Shown: piece after piece, positions 10,540 through 21,952 of the stretch
Numbering within the stretch: position 1 is the first letter of the stretch
How the letters are laid out: each line of letters starts with the position of its first letter
Translations under genes and position numbers: made by a program
Assembly: GCF_019649055.1 (NCBI RefSeq)
Contig: NW_026570288.1
Span: 434,001-498,000 of the forward strand
Direction: 5' to 3'
DNA from: Paramacrobiotus metropolitanus
Lineage: Eukaryota; Tardigrada; Eutardigrada; Parachela; Macrobiotidae
Length of the DNA: 64,000 bases
The notes under the pieces: model-generated
What the model saw: the letters and a program-made list of their open reading frames with translations, nothing else
Told to the model about the DNA's origin: nothing
The model's database searches: none

Positions 10540-13500
10540 ACCCCAATAGGGTTAGGCTTACCGTTAAAACCGGTCGAAGGGACATGACGACGGCCCCAAT
10601 AGGGCCGTAGACGAACTTTACCCGGATAAAACCTGAAGAATCCCCCGGATCGCGGGGCAACCACATCTGCTACCCATACGGACCCTCAATAAGGGATACG
10701 TAGGGTTAGCCCATCCCTGTACTAAGCCTAAAACGAACCCTACGGAACGGATCCCCCGGATTGACCCGGCAATTACGGGTGCAGCCGCCGGAACTCCAGT
10801 GCTCGCACCGTACCGGTACGTCCTCCGCGGTTTCCTCCGGACAGAATCCGTCAGAAGGCTCGGATCCTCCGGCATTAAACCCTTTCGGCGCAGATCGCGT
10901 CCCTAACCACATCCGCTACCAACATCGCAGATCGCGACTTGAACCATAATCTGCTACCATCATCGGCCCAGAACGGAGCCTTCAGCTTAAGTCCGCAGAC
11001 CGCGGCATCTAACCACTTCTGCTACCGAAGAACATCACAGAGGTCGGCCACAAGTACGGCCGTCCGTGGGTATCTCAGCGAAGAATCTGCAGACTGCAGC
11101 CATAACCACGATCTAGCTACTAGCTGGACCCTCAATAAGGGATACAGCTCAGCTAGAAGCCCCGCAGATCGCCGGTAATCCTTGTCCAACCTGCAGACCG
11201 CAGTCCTCGACCCCGCCCAAGTTAGCCGGGTCAGAACTACGATCACGCTACGGAAGGAACAGACCGTTCAATACCTATCCGGACCCTTGAAGGCTCCGGA
11301 GTAGAGGCCCAATAGGCCTCCACCTATGGATGAAATTCTAAGTTCCGTCCTCTAGATGCGGGGAGCAACATTACCTACATCTGGGGAACGGAAATACCAG
11401 AGGAACCTCGGAAGAAGGATCACGGCATCTCGGGAAGACATACCACCTTAAATGCCTCGGTCCAAGAAACAGAGTCCAAAGAAGTGGACCTGACTGGACC
11501 TTAGACCCGTGAAACGTCGGATAGCTACCCCGTGAACCCAATAGGTTCCGTGGAAAGCACTCAAACGGGCTTGGAAACGCGGATGTGGACCGAAGAGTGG
11601 CATCCACATCGGCGTTTCCCGGAGTGAGGCGTCGACTCGGACTCCCACCATCCAGCGGCACCGCCCAGGGGCAAATACCTTTCTTGAGAACCCAATAGGT
11701 TCCGAGATAGGCGCCCAACAGGCCGCCAGTAGACGTTCGAAACCCTATCCCCCGTGGACGATCCGGGCAGAACTGAGACCTCGTCGTCTGCGAGCGATAA
11801 CCCGAGTGAACCCTCGGCCACGCCGGACTGGACTCAGCAAGCACGTTGCTTGGACGGCTCAGCGTGACCACTGATAGACGGCAGGGTCACGGTGCTTGTG
11901 GAAGAGAAGCCTCCTAAAACACCGTGGTCCGACGACCCTTCGTACGAAAGGCGAGAAGCCCGGGATGTCGAACGAGACACGTTCAGCATTCCCGGCTTCT
12001 CACTACGGCAGAAAGGCCCGAGACCCTCGGATGGATCCCTCGGATGAACCCGATAAGTACGTGTTCAACCTGAATGAACCGTACCGGACGTTCCCCCTGG
12101 TTTCCCCTGGCTGAACCGGACAGAATGTTTCGGTCACCGGCGACAATGACAGGAGGCTAACCGAGCCAATAAGCGAGGGTACGCAACGTCACTGATGGAG
12201 CCTAGATATGTGACGGTTTAGCTGGCTTCAGCTGAATCAGCGACTCCGCCACCGTCGAACACTTCGGCAGAGCCTGTGGAGGACAAACCATAGAAATGCC
12301 CCGGACCATGACATCAACCATGGATCGGTCATCGACCTAGGGAGCTGTCCCCAATAGGGACACCCCGACGTCAGAACCCCCGGATTGGAAGAGTGGAATA
12401 GCCACAAATCGCGGTCTAAACCACGAATCTGCTACGTCAACGGGACGAATCGCACGAAAAATGGCCGTCCGACAGCGAACCGTGCCAAACACGACTCGCT
12501 ATCGGCCAGCCATTCCGGCAGAAGGATCCCGGCGAACCAGTCCTCTAACTTGGACTTCGGAGCCCAACAGGCTCCCACCCATCCAATCCAGCCCGGACTT
12601 CTACAGCAAAAGGAAGCCTTAAAAACCTCTACCGATGAAGCCTGGGTGATAACCCATCCTCACGGGATTCATCGTACGAATAGCGGCTGGACAAGCACAA
12701 CTGCGCACAACACAGTTGTCCATGTTCAGGCCCCTCCGGCAGAAGGATCCCGGTGGGACAGGTCCCATACCTTTGACCACGGAGCCCAATAGGCTCTCAC
12801 CCATTACCGGAATGCGGGCCACGGGAGCTAGGGAAGCAACTCCTCCTTAACCCCGGCCCCGCAGGACTTACCCTTAGACCCTACCAGCCCGTACCTTGTC
12901 AGCCTAGGAAGCAATAAGCCCTATACTGATGAAGTCCAGGTGAAGGCCTACCCATTGGACCCTTCGTACGAAAGAAGGTTATCCAGAGGCTCCCAGCGCA
13001 GTCTGCTGGGTCCCTCTGTTTAAACCCGACCGGCAGAAGGATCTTGGTGGAAAAGCGGTTCCGTAACTCGGACCGTTAGAGCCCAATAGGCTCTGCCCAC
13101 CGACCGAATGTGGACTGTGCTGGCCTGGAAGCAGAATCTCCTGACCACTCGATCCACGTGCCTCAACCCCGGACTCTAAACCAGAGAGGATCCCGCTAAC
13201 ATGCGATAGAACACGTCGTTGCCGCGTTCTACCGCATGTTTGCCAATACACCCATGGGTAACCCGGGACTTGGAGCATTAGCTGGCTGCACTTAAACCAG
13301 CGATGAGCCCAATAGGCTCTAGCGAAAGATATCGACTCCACCCGGGATCCCGCGTACGAAAAGCGACGAACCATTGTGGAGGAGGGTAACCCGCTCCGCT
13401 CCAATGGCTCGTCCCTCCGGCAGAAGGACTCCGGACTACGGAAGACGACCGTTACGCAGACCGCGTTAACCACGATCTCTACCTCGATGCTGCTTGCAGA

Positions 13501-15905
13501 GACCCAATAGGTCCCTAGCATAGCTCAGCAGCTCGCGGAGAACCACGATCTCTACCTGTACGGTACCAGTAGAGGCCCAATAGGCCTCCAGCCCGGAGAA
13601 ACCCCCTTCGGAACGGATGGATCGGGACATTAGAGCACATCGATACCATTGCTCCGATCCAAAGGATCGGACTCATGGTATTGGTGACCGGCATGACCAT
13701 TTCACCCGCGAACCGGACCATGGTCACCTCACGGAACGTGTTAGGACATTAGGGAACACGCGTATCCTTGCCCGACCTCGAGGAAGATCGAGTAATGAAA
13801 CGCGTGACCGGCATGACTACATGCCCGACGGAAGCCATGGAAGATTCCAATAACTTCGGCAGGTAGGCCCAATAGGCCTTTGCCGTGCGGACGAATTACC
13901 CTCAAGTCCCCCGGAATGGATCGGACGTAGAGCGGCGCGCCAGCGGTTCGGTGTAGAAATCCCACAACGTACTGCTTGCGGGCCACTTCGACGAGAAACC
14001 CCGGAGTATGGGAACGGAACGAGCCCAACAGGCTCTAACCGACCCCCGGAAGGATGTACAAGGACATCAGGGCACGCGGGTGAACGTGCGTTGGCAAGAC
14101 CAGCTAACGTGCATTCCTCCGCGTCCGACATGACTGTATGCCCGGAAGGAGGCTACGGATACCAGTGAAACCTGCTGGATTACCCGGATAGGATCCAGAA
14201 CGGACCTCTCGTGGAGAATCCCAAGGAACGAACCGCCCAGAACGGACGCGCTCTCCGATGACCAAGATCGGATGCTTCGATACCGGCATCCCGGGTGTTC
14301 CTGCCTAAGTAGAAGCACGGGATCAGCCGAAGGGCGGACCAGAACGGATCCCGTCTTTACAACCTTAGGGTGCCTACCTTGCGGCTTAGACCCAATTAGG
14401 TCTGATACAGCCGCAGGTAAGCCTCTTCCTGCATGCTTTTCGCTAGTCGCCCGGTGAAACACCCCGGCATTACCGACCACAGAGGTCGGACTTTCATCAG
14501 AACATGGAGTCGGACGCCAGAGGCATGTTGGGCCAGTTTCGGTTGGTTCCCAATAGGAACCCCGAAACAACAGGGGCCGACATCGGACTCCACAGCCCAG
14601 AGGCTCATTACCAGACCTGCAGGGCTCGGACCTTGCCCAGAGGCTTTACATCCCGGTAACAACCCTGTCTTCAGCGCCCAATAGGTGCTAGAGGACCATT
14701 TAAAGGGTTTTGCCCGGATGGATCCTTCACCAGACCATCACCTAAGGCTCGCCATCGGGCTTAGAGCTTGAACCCGAGGCTGCCAGTGGACTTAGAAATT
14801 TTTCCTTCGAAACCGGGGCTACCCTCGGACTCAACCCTTGGACCCCGGATTTGACGTCAGAGTCCGGCATCAACCCTACTCTCAGCGCCCAATAGGTGCT
14901 AGAGGGCTATCTAGAGGTTCTGCCCGGACCAGGTACCCAGCACATCGCGAAACCACGATCTGCCGAAGCAGCTAAGGATCCCATCGGACTCTACCTCAGT
15001 AACCGAGGCTGCGAAAAGACTTTAACTTTTTGACCGAGGTTAACCCTCATACACCGAGGCTACCCCGGATCAGACCCCTCAAGCCCGACATTAACCGGTC
15101 CAAGTTGCCCAACAGGTGACAGGACGCGAAATTACGGTTTTTGTCCGGACGAAAACCTGGAAAACGGTACTTCACCGGAAGACTCCCCTGTAAGAAGACC
15201 CAATAGGTCTTATTCCTAACCTAGAGAGGATGCCTTACGGCTTTCGCGTACTGCGACGGTGCCTCTCCATTCACCTTACCGTACGAACCCCGGCAACGGC
15301 GGTTCCATTCAACTTTAACCGGAGGATCTCCGGTCGGAAAGTGAGTTTCTTGCCCGTTTCTCACCCGGCTTACGGAGATCCATGCCTAATCCGAAGTCAT
15401 TTGGTCGGAAGTAAGTTTCAAGCCCGTTTCTTACCCGACCCTCGGTGAATTGAACCGGAAACACCGGGTATCTCGAGAACTGATGCCTCGAACCCGGATG
15501 ACCGGACATCCAGTGGACTGGAGCCCCCGTGCGTGGATTAGCTCTAGTCGGAATGAGCACCCGGACTAAAGTCCCGGACCAAAGACTTTGAGTTTACTTT
15601 TTTTTTTTACTCGGAATGATGTTCTCATTTTATTGGATCTTTTCACTAACCTGCTCACCAGGAATTGTGATGTTTTTTACTTTAACGAGAGAAGAGAGAG
15701 AGAGATTGATTAATACTATTTTTTTACTTTTCGCCGTTACGGACCATCATCAACAGAAGCCTACACCGGTCCAACTACAACACCGACCGACCTTCGGATT
15801 TCTGCCGTGAGTTGTTCCGCCACCACGGGTCCGGAGGAGAGCGCGGTGCCGGAAAGACCCACACCGGACACCCCCGAGGCGATGTCACCGACCCCAATAG
15901 GGTCG
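10540..15905 (+). repeat. Array of 24 covarying hairpins with CAATA/CAACA loops
   Basis: Hairpins at 10540-52, 10590-608, 10683-95, 11129-41, 11304-20, 11534-48, 11688-702, 11710-27, 12346-62, 12559-75, 12782-96, 13078-94, 13305-19, 13501-13, 13572-88, 13865-79, 14021-35, 14388-403, 14545-61, 14673-89, 14884-900, 15104-20, 15195-211 and 15889-905. Nineteen have loop CAATA, four CAACA, one CAATTA. Stems differ but stay paired: ACGGCCC/GGGCCGT, GAGGCC/GGCCTC, GAACC/GGTTC, TGTCCC/GGGACA, AGAGCC/GGCTCT, GGTTCC/GGAACC, AAGACC/GGTCTT, CGACCC/GGGTCG; AGCGCC/GGTGCT uses a G-U pair, and 11710-27 is imperfect. Constant loop plus compensating stems is the mark of selection on structure. Confidence 0.85.
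14517..14537 (+). repeat. Internal copy of the E1 polypurine-tract/LTR boundary
   Basis: The sequence CCAGAGGCATGTTGGGCCAG, plus one further base, is present here and again at 15967-15987, where it spans the junction of internal region and 3' LTR. It may be a second plus-strand priming site or a chance duplicate. Confidence 0.6.
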
Positions 15906-15975
15906 TGTGCGGAGCGGGCACTGGGACGGTAGGAGTCGGGTCCTTCGCAGGGGCTCGGACTCCCGCCCAGAGGCA

Positions 15976-16390
15976 TGTTGGGCCAGTCGCTATGGCAGCC
16001 TACGAGTATGGCAGCCAGCGACAGTCCCGCTTCCGGTGCATGGCTCAGTGGTGCACAATATCGCACACACTCACGCCTGCACGCACTCGCTTAGTCGACG
16101 CCGAATCACTGGCCTCGACTCCGCCTTGCCACACCTACGGCTTGACGTCTCGGCCAATCAGCGTTCGCCATTCGCTCGTGTTGGATCTGCCCAGTGCCGC
16201 ATTAGGCTTTTCTGTGTTATGGCTCGATCTGCCATTCACTTTCATTCATTAGCGTATGACTTGCTGTTTTGACATGATACTGGCCACATCGAGCCTTCAT
16301 GTGCTTTGTGTTTTGGTTCTTGTCTTATTGATTTCCTCAATAAAGCCTGGTTCTCACGCACTCGTGAGCCTTTGTTCGCCTGCTGTCACA
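15976..16390 (+). repeat. E1 3' LTR
   Basis: Begins TGTTGGGCCAG directly after CCGCCCAGAGGCA, the same boundary context as the E2 3' LTR (CCGCCCAGAGGCA then TGTCAGG). It ends ...GCTGTCACA, with a CAATAAAG polyadenylation-type signal about 50 bases before the end. Length 415 bp against 451 bp in E2. The partner LTR is outside the window, so the end point is set by analogy. Confidence 0.7.
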
Positions 16391-16778
16391 TTTACGACCT
16401 TCAAATTTTTGATATTTTTTTAATTAGTGATGTCTACAGGATCTGTGAACTCACGTATATCTTGCAGTTTGCACAGCTGCCCCGAAATGCTTAGAACTGT
16501 CCAATAACAGCATTCGCTATCTAGCTTTTGACACAGTTTGCAATTTTTTTATATTCTCAGTTCTTTCTCATGAGAAATTACTAAACGACTTGGGGGTTTT
16601 CTAAACGGCAGAAAAGCGTACGTAGGAGTACGTACTTTTACAAAGGAAGCACGGCTGAGCGGCAACACATTCTTCCTGCGAGACATCGAAAGTAATGCAC
16701 TGAACTACAAAGTCAGTGACTGCCACAAAAAAATGTTTTTTATAGCAATGAGCAAAATCAAAAATCTTTGTCATTTCA
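16391..16778. other. AT-rich flank, no feature seen
   Basis: AT-rich sequence between the E1 LTR and the stop codon of the Q/G-rich gene. It probably contains that gene's 3' untranslated region on the minus strand. Confidence 0.4.
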
Positions 16779-18451
16779 TTAACCACCAAAATTGACAAAA
16801 ACCTGCAACGGTTTTGGTTTGCCGGCTTTTTGACCAGGTTGTTGAGATGGCTGCCCGCCTCCTTGTTGGCCACCTCCTTGCTGACCACTTTGGTCAGGCT
16901 GCGACCCACCTTGGTTACCTTGTTGGCCTCCTTGTTGACCATTTTGCTGGGCTCCTTGGGGTTGTCCACCTTGCTGATATGGTTGCTGATCTTGTTGCTG
17001 CCCGGTTTGTTGGCCACCTTGAGTAGACTGCCGATTGCCTGGTTTATCACCCTGCTGGTTATTTTCCTGGCCGCTTGGTTGTTGTCCAGCTCCTTGTGGT
17101 TTGCCACTTTGACCAGTACCTTGTTGTCCGCTTTGTTGAGGAATTGGCTGACCTCCTTGGGGACGGGCGTGCATCACAGCCAATAGTGCCCTGCAACGGA
17201 GTACAAAACAGCGTCCAGTCCGATCCAAACTTAAAAAATTTTATCCGAACCCAGTCCGACTCCGAATTCTAAAAATCGTACTCCGACCAATCCGATCCGA
17301 AAATATTTTTGGCCAATCCGAACCTACTCCGATCCGATCCGAAAAATTTTCCAAAAGAATATTACTGTACTTAATTTTATTACACATCCCTACATTAAAA
17401 AATTTTTCATGCCACGTTTTTGGTAGCAAAAAGACTTCAGAATTCACAAGCACAATTTTCTTGGGCATAATAAAGGTTACGCTAGAGGATTTACATATAC
17501 AAAATTTTTTTAGGTAAATTTAGTTTTTTAGCACTATAGTGTTCTAGCAATGGGGGAGGTTAGTTATCTATCCTGACGGTCAGAAATCTGTATCAGTTTT
17601 TTTTGATGTATACGGTTCAGCCCACGGATTATCCACGTATTAGCCAGGGTCAAAAACAGGGAGAGAGAGTTAAAAGAAGGGATATTACTAAACGTCCGCA
17701 ATTAAAATGAATGGTAGTTACTGTATATGTATTTCTTAGGTTTGGTTAAACGTATATATTATTATTATTATCTTAATCTCCAGTTTTAATCCAATTACTA
17801 GTGCTGTAAATAAAACTGGGAAGCCGGTGCCTACCCTAGTGAAACTGACTGAGCCGCACAACACATGTAGTCCGTTTAACCGAAGTAGTTATACTAAAAT
17901 TATTTGATAAGACGATAACAAATGACGACATCACAACAATCGTAAAACACTCTAAATATTAAAATGTGTCCGGAGAATTAATAAAAGAAAGTGAAAGAGA
18001 ATTAACAACAGTCAAATAACAAAAGCAGAAGCTTCGGTGCAAATTAATTTAGCGCAAATGGTAGCATCGCGCGAAGCGCGAAGCTGACGAAGTTTTTTGT
18101 TTTAAAGGCGGGTGAAATTCAGTAAAAATTAATTAATAATATTTATTTAATTTCGGATTATTCGGAGTCTTGATTGCATCCGAACCCGATCCGATCAGGT
18201 GCACATAAACTCCGAAACCACTCCGACTCCGAATTTTCTAGATTGAAATCCGTCCAATCCGATCCGAAAATCGGAGTGGGTTCGGAGCGGATCGGATTTC
18301 CCAGTCCGTTGCAGGGCTCTAACAGCCAAAGTCCCTAGAACACAATATTGCATGAAGAAGTAAGAATCACGAATCATCACGTCACGTAAACATCACGAAG
18401 TGAATAACTATTTTTACCTGCGAAGACGAGGAAAATCAGTGCAGCATTCAT
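16779..18451 (-). pseudogene. Secreted Gln/Gly-rich protein, split by a hAT-like insertion
   Basis: Minus strand. Exon 1 (18451-18418) encodes MNAALIFLVFA and ends at a GGTAAAA donor; an 83-bp intron ends in CTAG; exon 2 starts at 18334. Removing the inserted element and one target duplicate makes exon 2 continue from 17175 to the stop at 16779, giving 147 codons in one frame: a signal peptide (MNAALIFLVFAGTLAVMHA) followed by low-complexity sequence of Gln, Gly, Pro and Asn, ending PLQVFVNFGG. With the insertion, translation runs into the transposon and stops near 18195. Function is unknown; such proteins can be structural, adhesive or mucus-like. Model rests on splice motifs, phase and signal peptide; no database match was possible. 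Confidence 0.72.
17184..18321. mobile_element. Non-autonomous hAT-like element, 8-bp target duplication
   Basis: 1138 bp. Left end TAGTGCCCTGCAACGGAG; reverse complement of right end TAGAGCCCTGCAACGGACTG. Perfect 8-bp duplication ACAGCCAA at 17176-17183 and 18322-18329, the size expected of hAT transposases. Both subterminal regions carry many CCGATCCGAA-type repeats in inverted orientation. No transposase ORF. It sits in exon 2 of the Q/G-rich gene. Confidence 0.88.
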
Positions 18452-19408
18452 TATTGCGAGAGCAGGAAGGCTTCGAAAGACCGGAGAATTAGCGCGGCTT
18501 TGGAAAGACAAACCAAGGAATGCAATGAGGTCTCGTCATAATGACCACCGTTTATATACAAAATATTGCGCTTTATCCTTTGCGTTCTCAGCAACAGAAT
18601 TGAATGCCAAGACCACTTGAAGCCGCCGACAACCAATAATTTCGGCGTATCGCTACAGCTGGCATGCCGACGTTGCAAAGCAGTGCAAGACCGTGAGCAC
18701 AATTTCAACATGCCTTCTCCTTGCTTCTGGGTAAAACTTTTGTCCAAAGCACCATAAGCACGTGTTTTCGCACATTCCCGGTTTTTCCATACTGGTCAGT
18801 TCTGCGTATAGCAGTCGGTGATTCTGGAACATCGCTAACACTGCATTTATTTCAAGAACTACTGAATGTTGGTGCCAGGTTTGCGCAAATTTAAGTTAAA
18901 GTCGCAACAAACTAAGCATTTATCAATTGCAAATTCTTAACAAAAAGCACTTCACTTTATTTTGCAATCATAACAACGCCAAGTAAAGCGTAAGTTAATC
19001 TGAAAGTAACAAATCTCCATTTTCGCAGACCCGGTGTTACCCGGACTGAACCTACAGATACGCTACCTAGACTTGTAGGTTTTGATTTACGGTTTTGATA
19101 AGCCTTTAACGTCGTCCACCTTACATTAGGCTCATCAGAAACTGACCAAAATTCTGCAGTTTTGATTAGATAGCATTTTCAGTCTGTCACAACCGTTATA
19201 TTTGTCTCCTTGAAGCAATTTTACATCTGCAGGAGTATTCATTAAATACTACAGATCTGTATTTAATGAATACTCCTGCAAATTGTTTGCTTGTGTTATG
19301 TTTACGTTTGCTTGTGTCGGTACATCACATCAGAATGTGACCTTAACCAGTATTAATTTACGATGTTATGATGTCTGAAAAACTATAACACCGGATCTGC
19401 GAAAACAG
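18452..19408. other. Intergenic, no gene supported
   Basis: Apart from the inverted repeat at 19228-19280, nothing is recognised. Upstream exons of the GPCR remnant at 19409 could lie here but none is identifiable. Confidence 0.4.
19228..19280. repeat. Perfect 22-bp inverted repeat, 9-bp spacer
   Basis: TGCAGGAGTATTCATTAAAT (first 20 bases) at 19228-19249 is exactly repeated in reverse complement at 19259-19280. Likely a MITE relic or cruciform-forming sequence. Confidence 0.85.
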
Positions 19409-19675
19409 GATATTCCTTTTTACGGCACCCGGCATTTTGCTGTACTGAACACGCTGCTGATTAGCGCGACACTGCTGTGGACACCGTCACATGTGGCGTA
19501 TATTTTAGCCATGTCGGGAAGATACTTTAATTTCACTTTATTGAATGTTACCGGCTTCTTTTTTGACGTGGATTGCACCATCAGTTCGCTGTTGTGCTTG
19601 CTGGCATCAAAAGACTGGCGCAATGCGATGGCGAGGATTTGGAGATCACTGCGTGCTGGTTTCAGCCGCAAGTAA
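19409..19675 (+). CDS. C-terminal exon of a rhodopsin-like GPCR (fragment)
   Basis: Open frame after a possible acceptor (GAAAACAG) to TAA at 19673-19675. The translation looks like TM6 (LLISATLLWTPSHVAYIL, with the WTP form of the CWxP switch), a short extracellular loop, TM7 (FFFDVDCTISSLLCLLAS in place of NPxxY), then a helix 8 with basic residues (WRNAMARIWRSL). No partner exons for TM1-5 were recognised upstream, so it may be a last exon or a gene relic. Ligand class cannot be inferred. Confidence 0.5.
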   Translation, partial: DIPFYGTRHFAVLNTLLISATLLWTPSHVAYILAMSGRYFNFTLLNVTGFFFDVDCTISSLLCLLASKDWRNAMARIWRSLRAGFSRK

Positions 19676-20917
19676 TTAATGCGATATTAAGAGACAAGCG
19701 TTGGACATTCCAAAACGCCATTATGGCTTACACAGATTCTCATGCTATTATTGCTAGACACTGCACTGATGCCGTCCAACGAAATACATTTTGAAGTGCT
19801 GTGACGCGCGAGATCACAAGCAACTGGCACGCGTCGCGCGCCGCAAGTGGAAGACGTTTTCAATTGTTAAAATTCGAAATGCACTCAAATCGTGGAAATC
19901 GCGTATTCTATGTGTAATGAAAGCTAACGGCTATCAATACGAACACATTTGGAAGCAAAATTGTAATTAGCTTAATTGCAATAAAATGCTAATCAAGTGT
20001 CTTCAACTTGGCTGCCGCGCACTGTATTTCGTAAGATTGTTTTTTGTAGCGGCTATGTATGCACCATGCAACACCTCAGGTCCTCAGCGTACGATGTTTT
20101 TTGTCTTGCAAGTATCTAATGTGCACTTAAGTTTTATAATTTAATGAACGCTTATACGTTTACACTTAAACCACATAACTGTGACATGTCACAGTTATGT
20201 GGTTACATATTATTACGGTCTAGTGAAGGATGCTGTAATGCAATATGTAATTTTCTGGCTGCACTAATTTATTGCGTGTAAACAACGGTGACTTCTATTA
20301 AAAATCTACTAAATAGCCTGGAATAAGCAGATTATTTAGCAGGATAATATTGGTGAGTGTCACTGAGTGATGATGTACTTAAGTAGTCTTCGGATTACTG
20401 ATACCAGTTTCGTGCAGCAGAAATATCAGGCATTTTTATTGTAAATAATTTGCTATTACAAAATATTCGAGCACTATATATAATTAAATTGTCTTATTTT
20501 CTACGGTTCCGTGTGTGAAGATTTCCTGTGCAGACGATGTACAGGAGAAAACACGATGGTACGAGCGGTTAATTGCTAACTCACCATCAGTTAATTATTT
20601 TTCGCGAAATCGGACTGCGTCTGCGGAAGTACCGTGTCTGCGCTGACAACGTCAGTACACTGCGTAGCAGAAACAAGCTATCATATCATGCGGACATGGA
20701 TACAGTTGCATCCGGTTTTTTTGCGACGTAAACGAATTTTCTCATGTGACGACACACGATTGCCCGGGAGATGCCCAATCCCCAACGGAAACCGCGAAAC
20801 GTACCGGTGATGTGCAGGGAAAGACGTTATGACCTAAGATTACTAGTGACGGAATAAAGTATGGTGCACGGCAGCGGCTTAGTACAGTACGTTTTGCATC
20901 AGTACTCGTACATGTTT
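19676..20917. other. Intergenic, no gene supported
   Basis: AT-rich DNA with one perfect palindrome (20169-20204) and no credible ORF. Confidence 0.4.
20169..20204. repeat. Perfect 36-bp palindrome
   Basis: AACCACATAACTGTGACA is followed with no spacer by its exact reverse complement. It could extrude as a cruciform; no transposon ends were identified around it. Confidence 0.85.
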
Positions 20918-21245
20918 GTACTTTCTAGCATTTTCCTTTTTGTCTTCGAATATAGTTTTGGTTTTTCTAACCGGATGCGCTTCGCGCCTATATTAGTCCG
21001 AGAGTGAAGTATTTTTGGCATCAGTTCGTTCTCATTCTGAGTTTGGCAGTAGTGTTGGAGTTTTCGAATAAAATCTATCGTCTGAATGCAGTCGATTCTC
21101 GCTTCGCGTAGATCGTAGCGTATGCATACGAAGTATTATTATTTTAGCTATGCCACATTGAGATTATCAGCTCATTCCTGTCGTTGAGTCAGGTCGGTAG
21201 GATTGATATTTCGGTATTATTCTATCGTACTCGTCTCTCCGTCAC
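20918..21245 (+). repeat. LTR-like repeat, copy A
   Basis: Direct, diverged copy of the segment at 21953-22273. Shared landmarks in order: CGGATGCGC, CTATAT(T/A)A, GAGTTTGGCAGT, TCTCGCTTCGCGTAGAT, GCTATGCCACATT, CAGCTCATTC, GTCGTTGAGT, GGTCGGTAGGAT, TCTCTCCGTCA. A possible polyA signal AATAAAATC lies near 21069. Reads as an LTR or solo LTR of a small element. Confidence 0.6.
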
Positions 21246-21952
21246 TCGCTTGCTGTTGCAAGCGATCTTCCATAATCTGCCGATGCAATGCATTACCGAT
21301 GGGCATACAGCTTTTGCCTTTTTAATTCCCGCATCACACGAGCAGAAAAACAAGATGATGGTGGCAATACAATGGACAACAACCCAATACGAAATACGTA
21401 GTAATGAGACAAAGCCACAATACGTAGTAATAAGACAAAGTAAAAACCACTGATTTCGTGAGAAAGAGCGGTTAGAAAAGGTGGACTACAGGAGGCCAGC
21501 GCAGGCTGCAAAAAATGTTGACAGTGCTGTTCAGGTCAGTTCCCATGGGGTTGGATGAATCTTCTCGCTCAAGGCAGCCGTAGTGATTGTGGTCAGTTTG
21601 TTGACATCCAAATCGCCTACATTGGATAACCTCCACTTCCGCCTGTGGTAATGCGTGGACCGACGGGGATCGACACTCTGGTAGCTGTACAGCTCCTACA
21701 ACGCAAAAAAAGGGGAATTTCGCCAGTCGGCCTGCAGTTTTAATTACAGAAATCAATCAACAGCGGGCAACACAGTCACACTGCATAGATCACCAGCGAT
21801 GGATTAAAGACAACTTGCGTTAAAACGACACCTTTTTTGCCCTAGATACATGGGTATTACACGCCAGCAAGTGCGTGCCACCCAAATTCGGATCACATTT
21901 GACGTGATATAGCAGTACTGTAGCGAAGTGTACGTAAAGTGACGGCTTTGCT
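21246..21952. other. Interior between the two LTR-like repeats
   Basis: About 0.7 kb without a convincing gene. If the flanking copies are LTRs of one insertion, this would be a TRIM-sized internal region. A minus-strand Cys-containing ORF at 21472-21756 has no recognisable family. Confidence 0.35.

Larger units (their letters stand above)
10523..15975 (+). other. E1 long 3' noncoding region built of short modules
   Basis: No convincing protein is encoded over about 5.4 kb. Short motifs recur at irregular spacing: the CAATA-loop hairpins (separate entry); AACCACGATCT at 11104, 13468, 13541 and 14951 with looser copies near 10660, 10910 and 12408; CCGGCAGAAGGATCCCGG at 12515 and 12736 with variants near 13030 and 13418; and CGTACGAA near 11940, 12673, 12967, 13361 and 15281. 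The mix of motifs suggests a structured noncoding RNA segment rather than decayed coding sequence. Confidence 0.7.
1..16390 (+). mobile_element. Giant Ty3/Gypsy LTR retrotransposon E1 (5' end outside window)
   Basis: Seen: gag tail, pol in the order protease, RT, RNase H, integrase (Ty3/Gypsy order), a separate third ORF, about 5.4 kb of noncoding DNA and a 3' LTR. At least 16.4 kb lies in the window; gag body, leader and 5' LTR are missing, so the full element probably exceeds 20 kb if organised like E2. It is GC-rich and contrasts with the AT-rich host flanks. A single-base frame break in the integrase core makes this copy non-autonomous. The target duplication cannot be checked because the left end is outside the window. 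Confidence 0.93.

Noticed and set aside
10540-15905. Hairpins as a CRISPR array, MITE copies or bacterial-type terminators
   Set aside because: Eukaryotic context, no uniform repeat/spacer layout, stems not conserved in sequence, no T-tracts or target duplications.
16814-17186. Plus-strand Leu-rich ORFs opposite the Q/G-rich gene
   Set aside because: Antisense of CAG/CAA/GGN codons; the minus strand has the signal peptide, intron and continuous phase.
21472-21756. Minus-strand Cys-containing ORF as a secreted peptide gene
   Set aside because: No signal peptide, no splice support, lies between LTR-like repeats.
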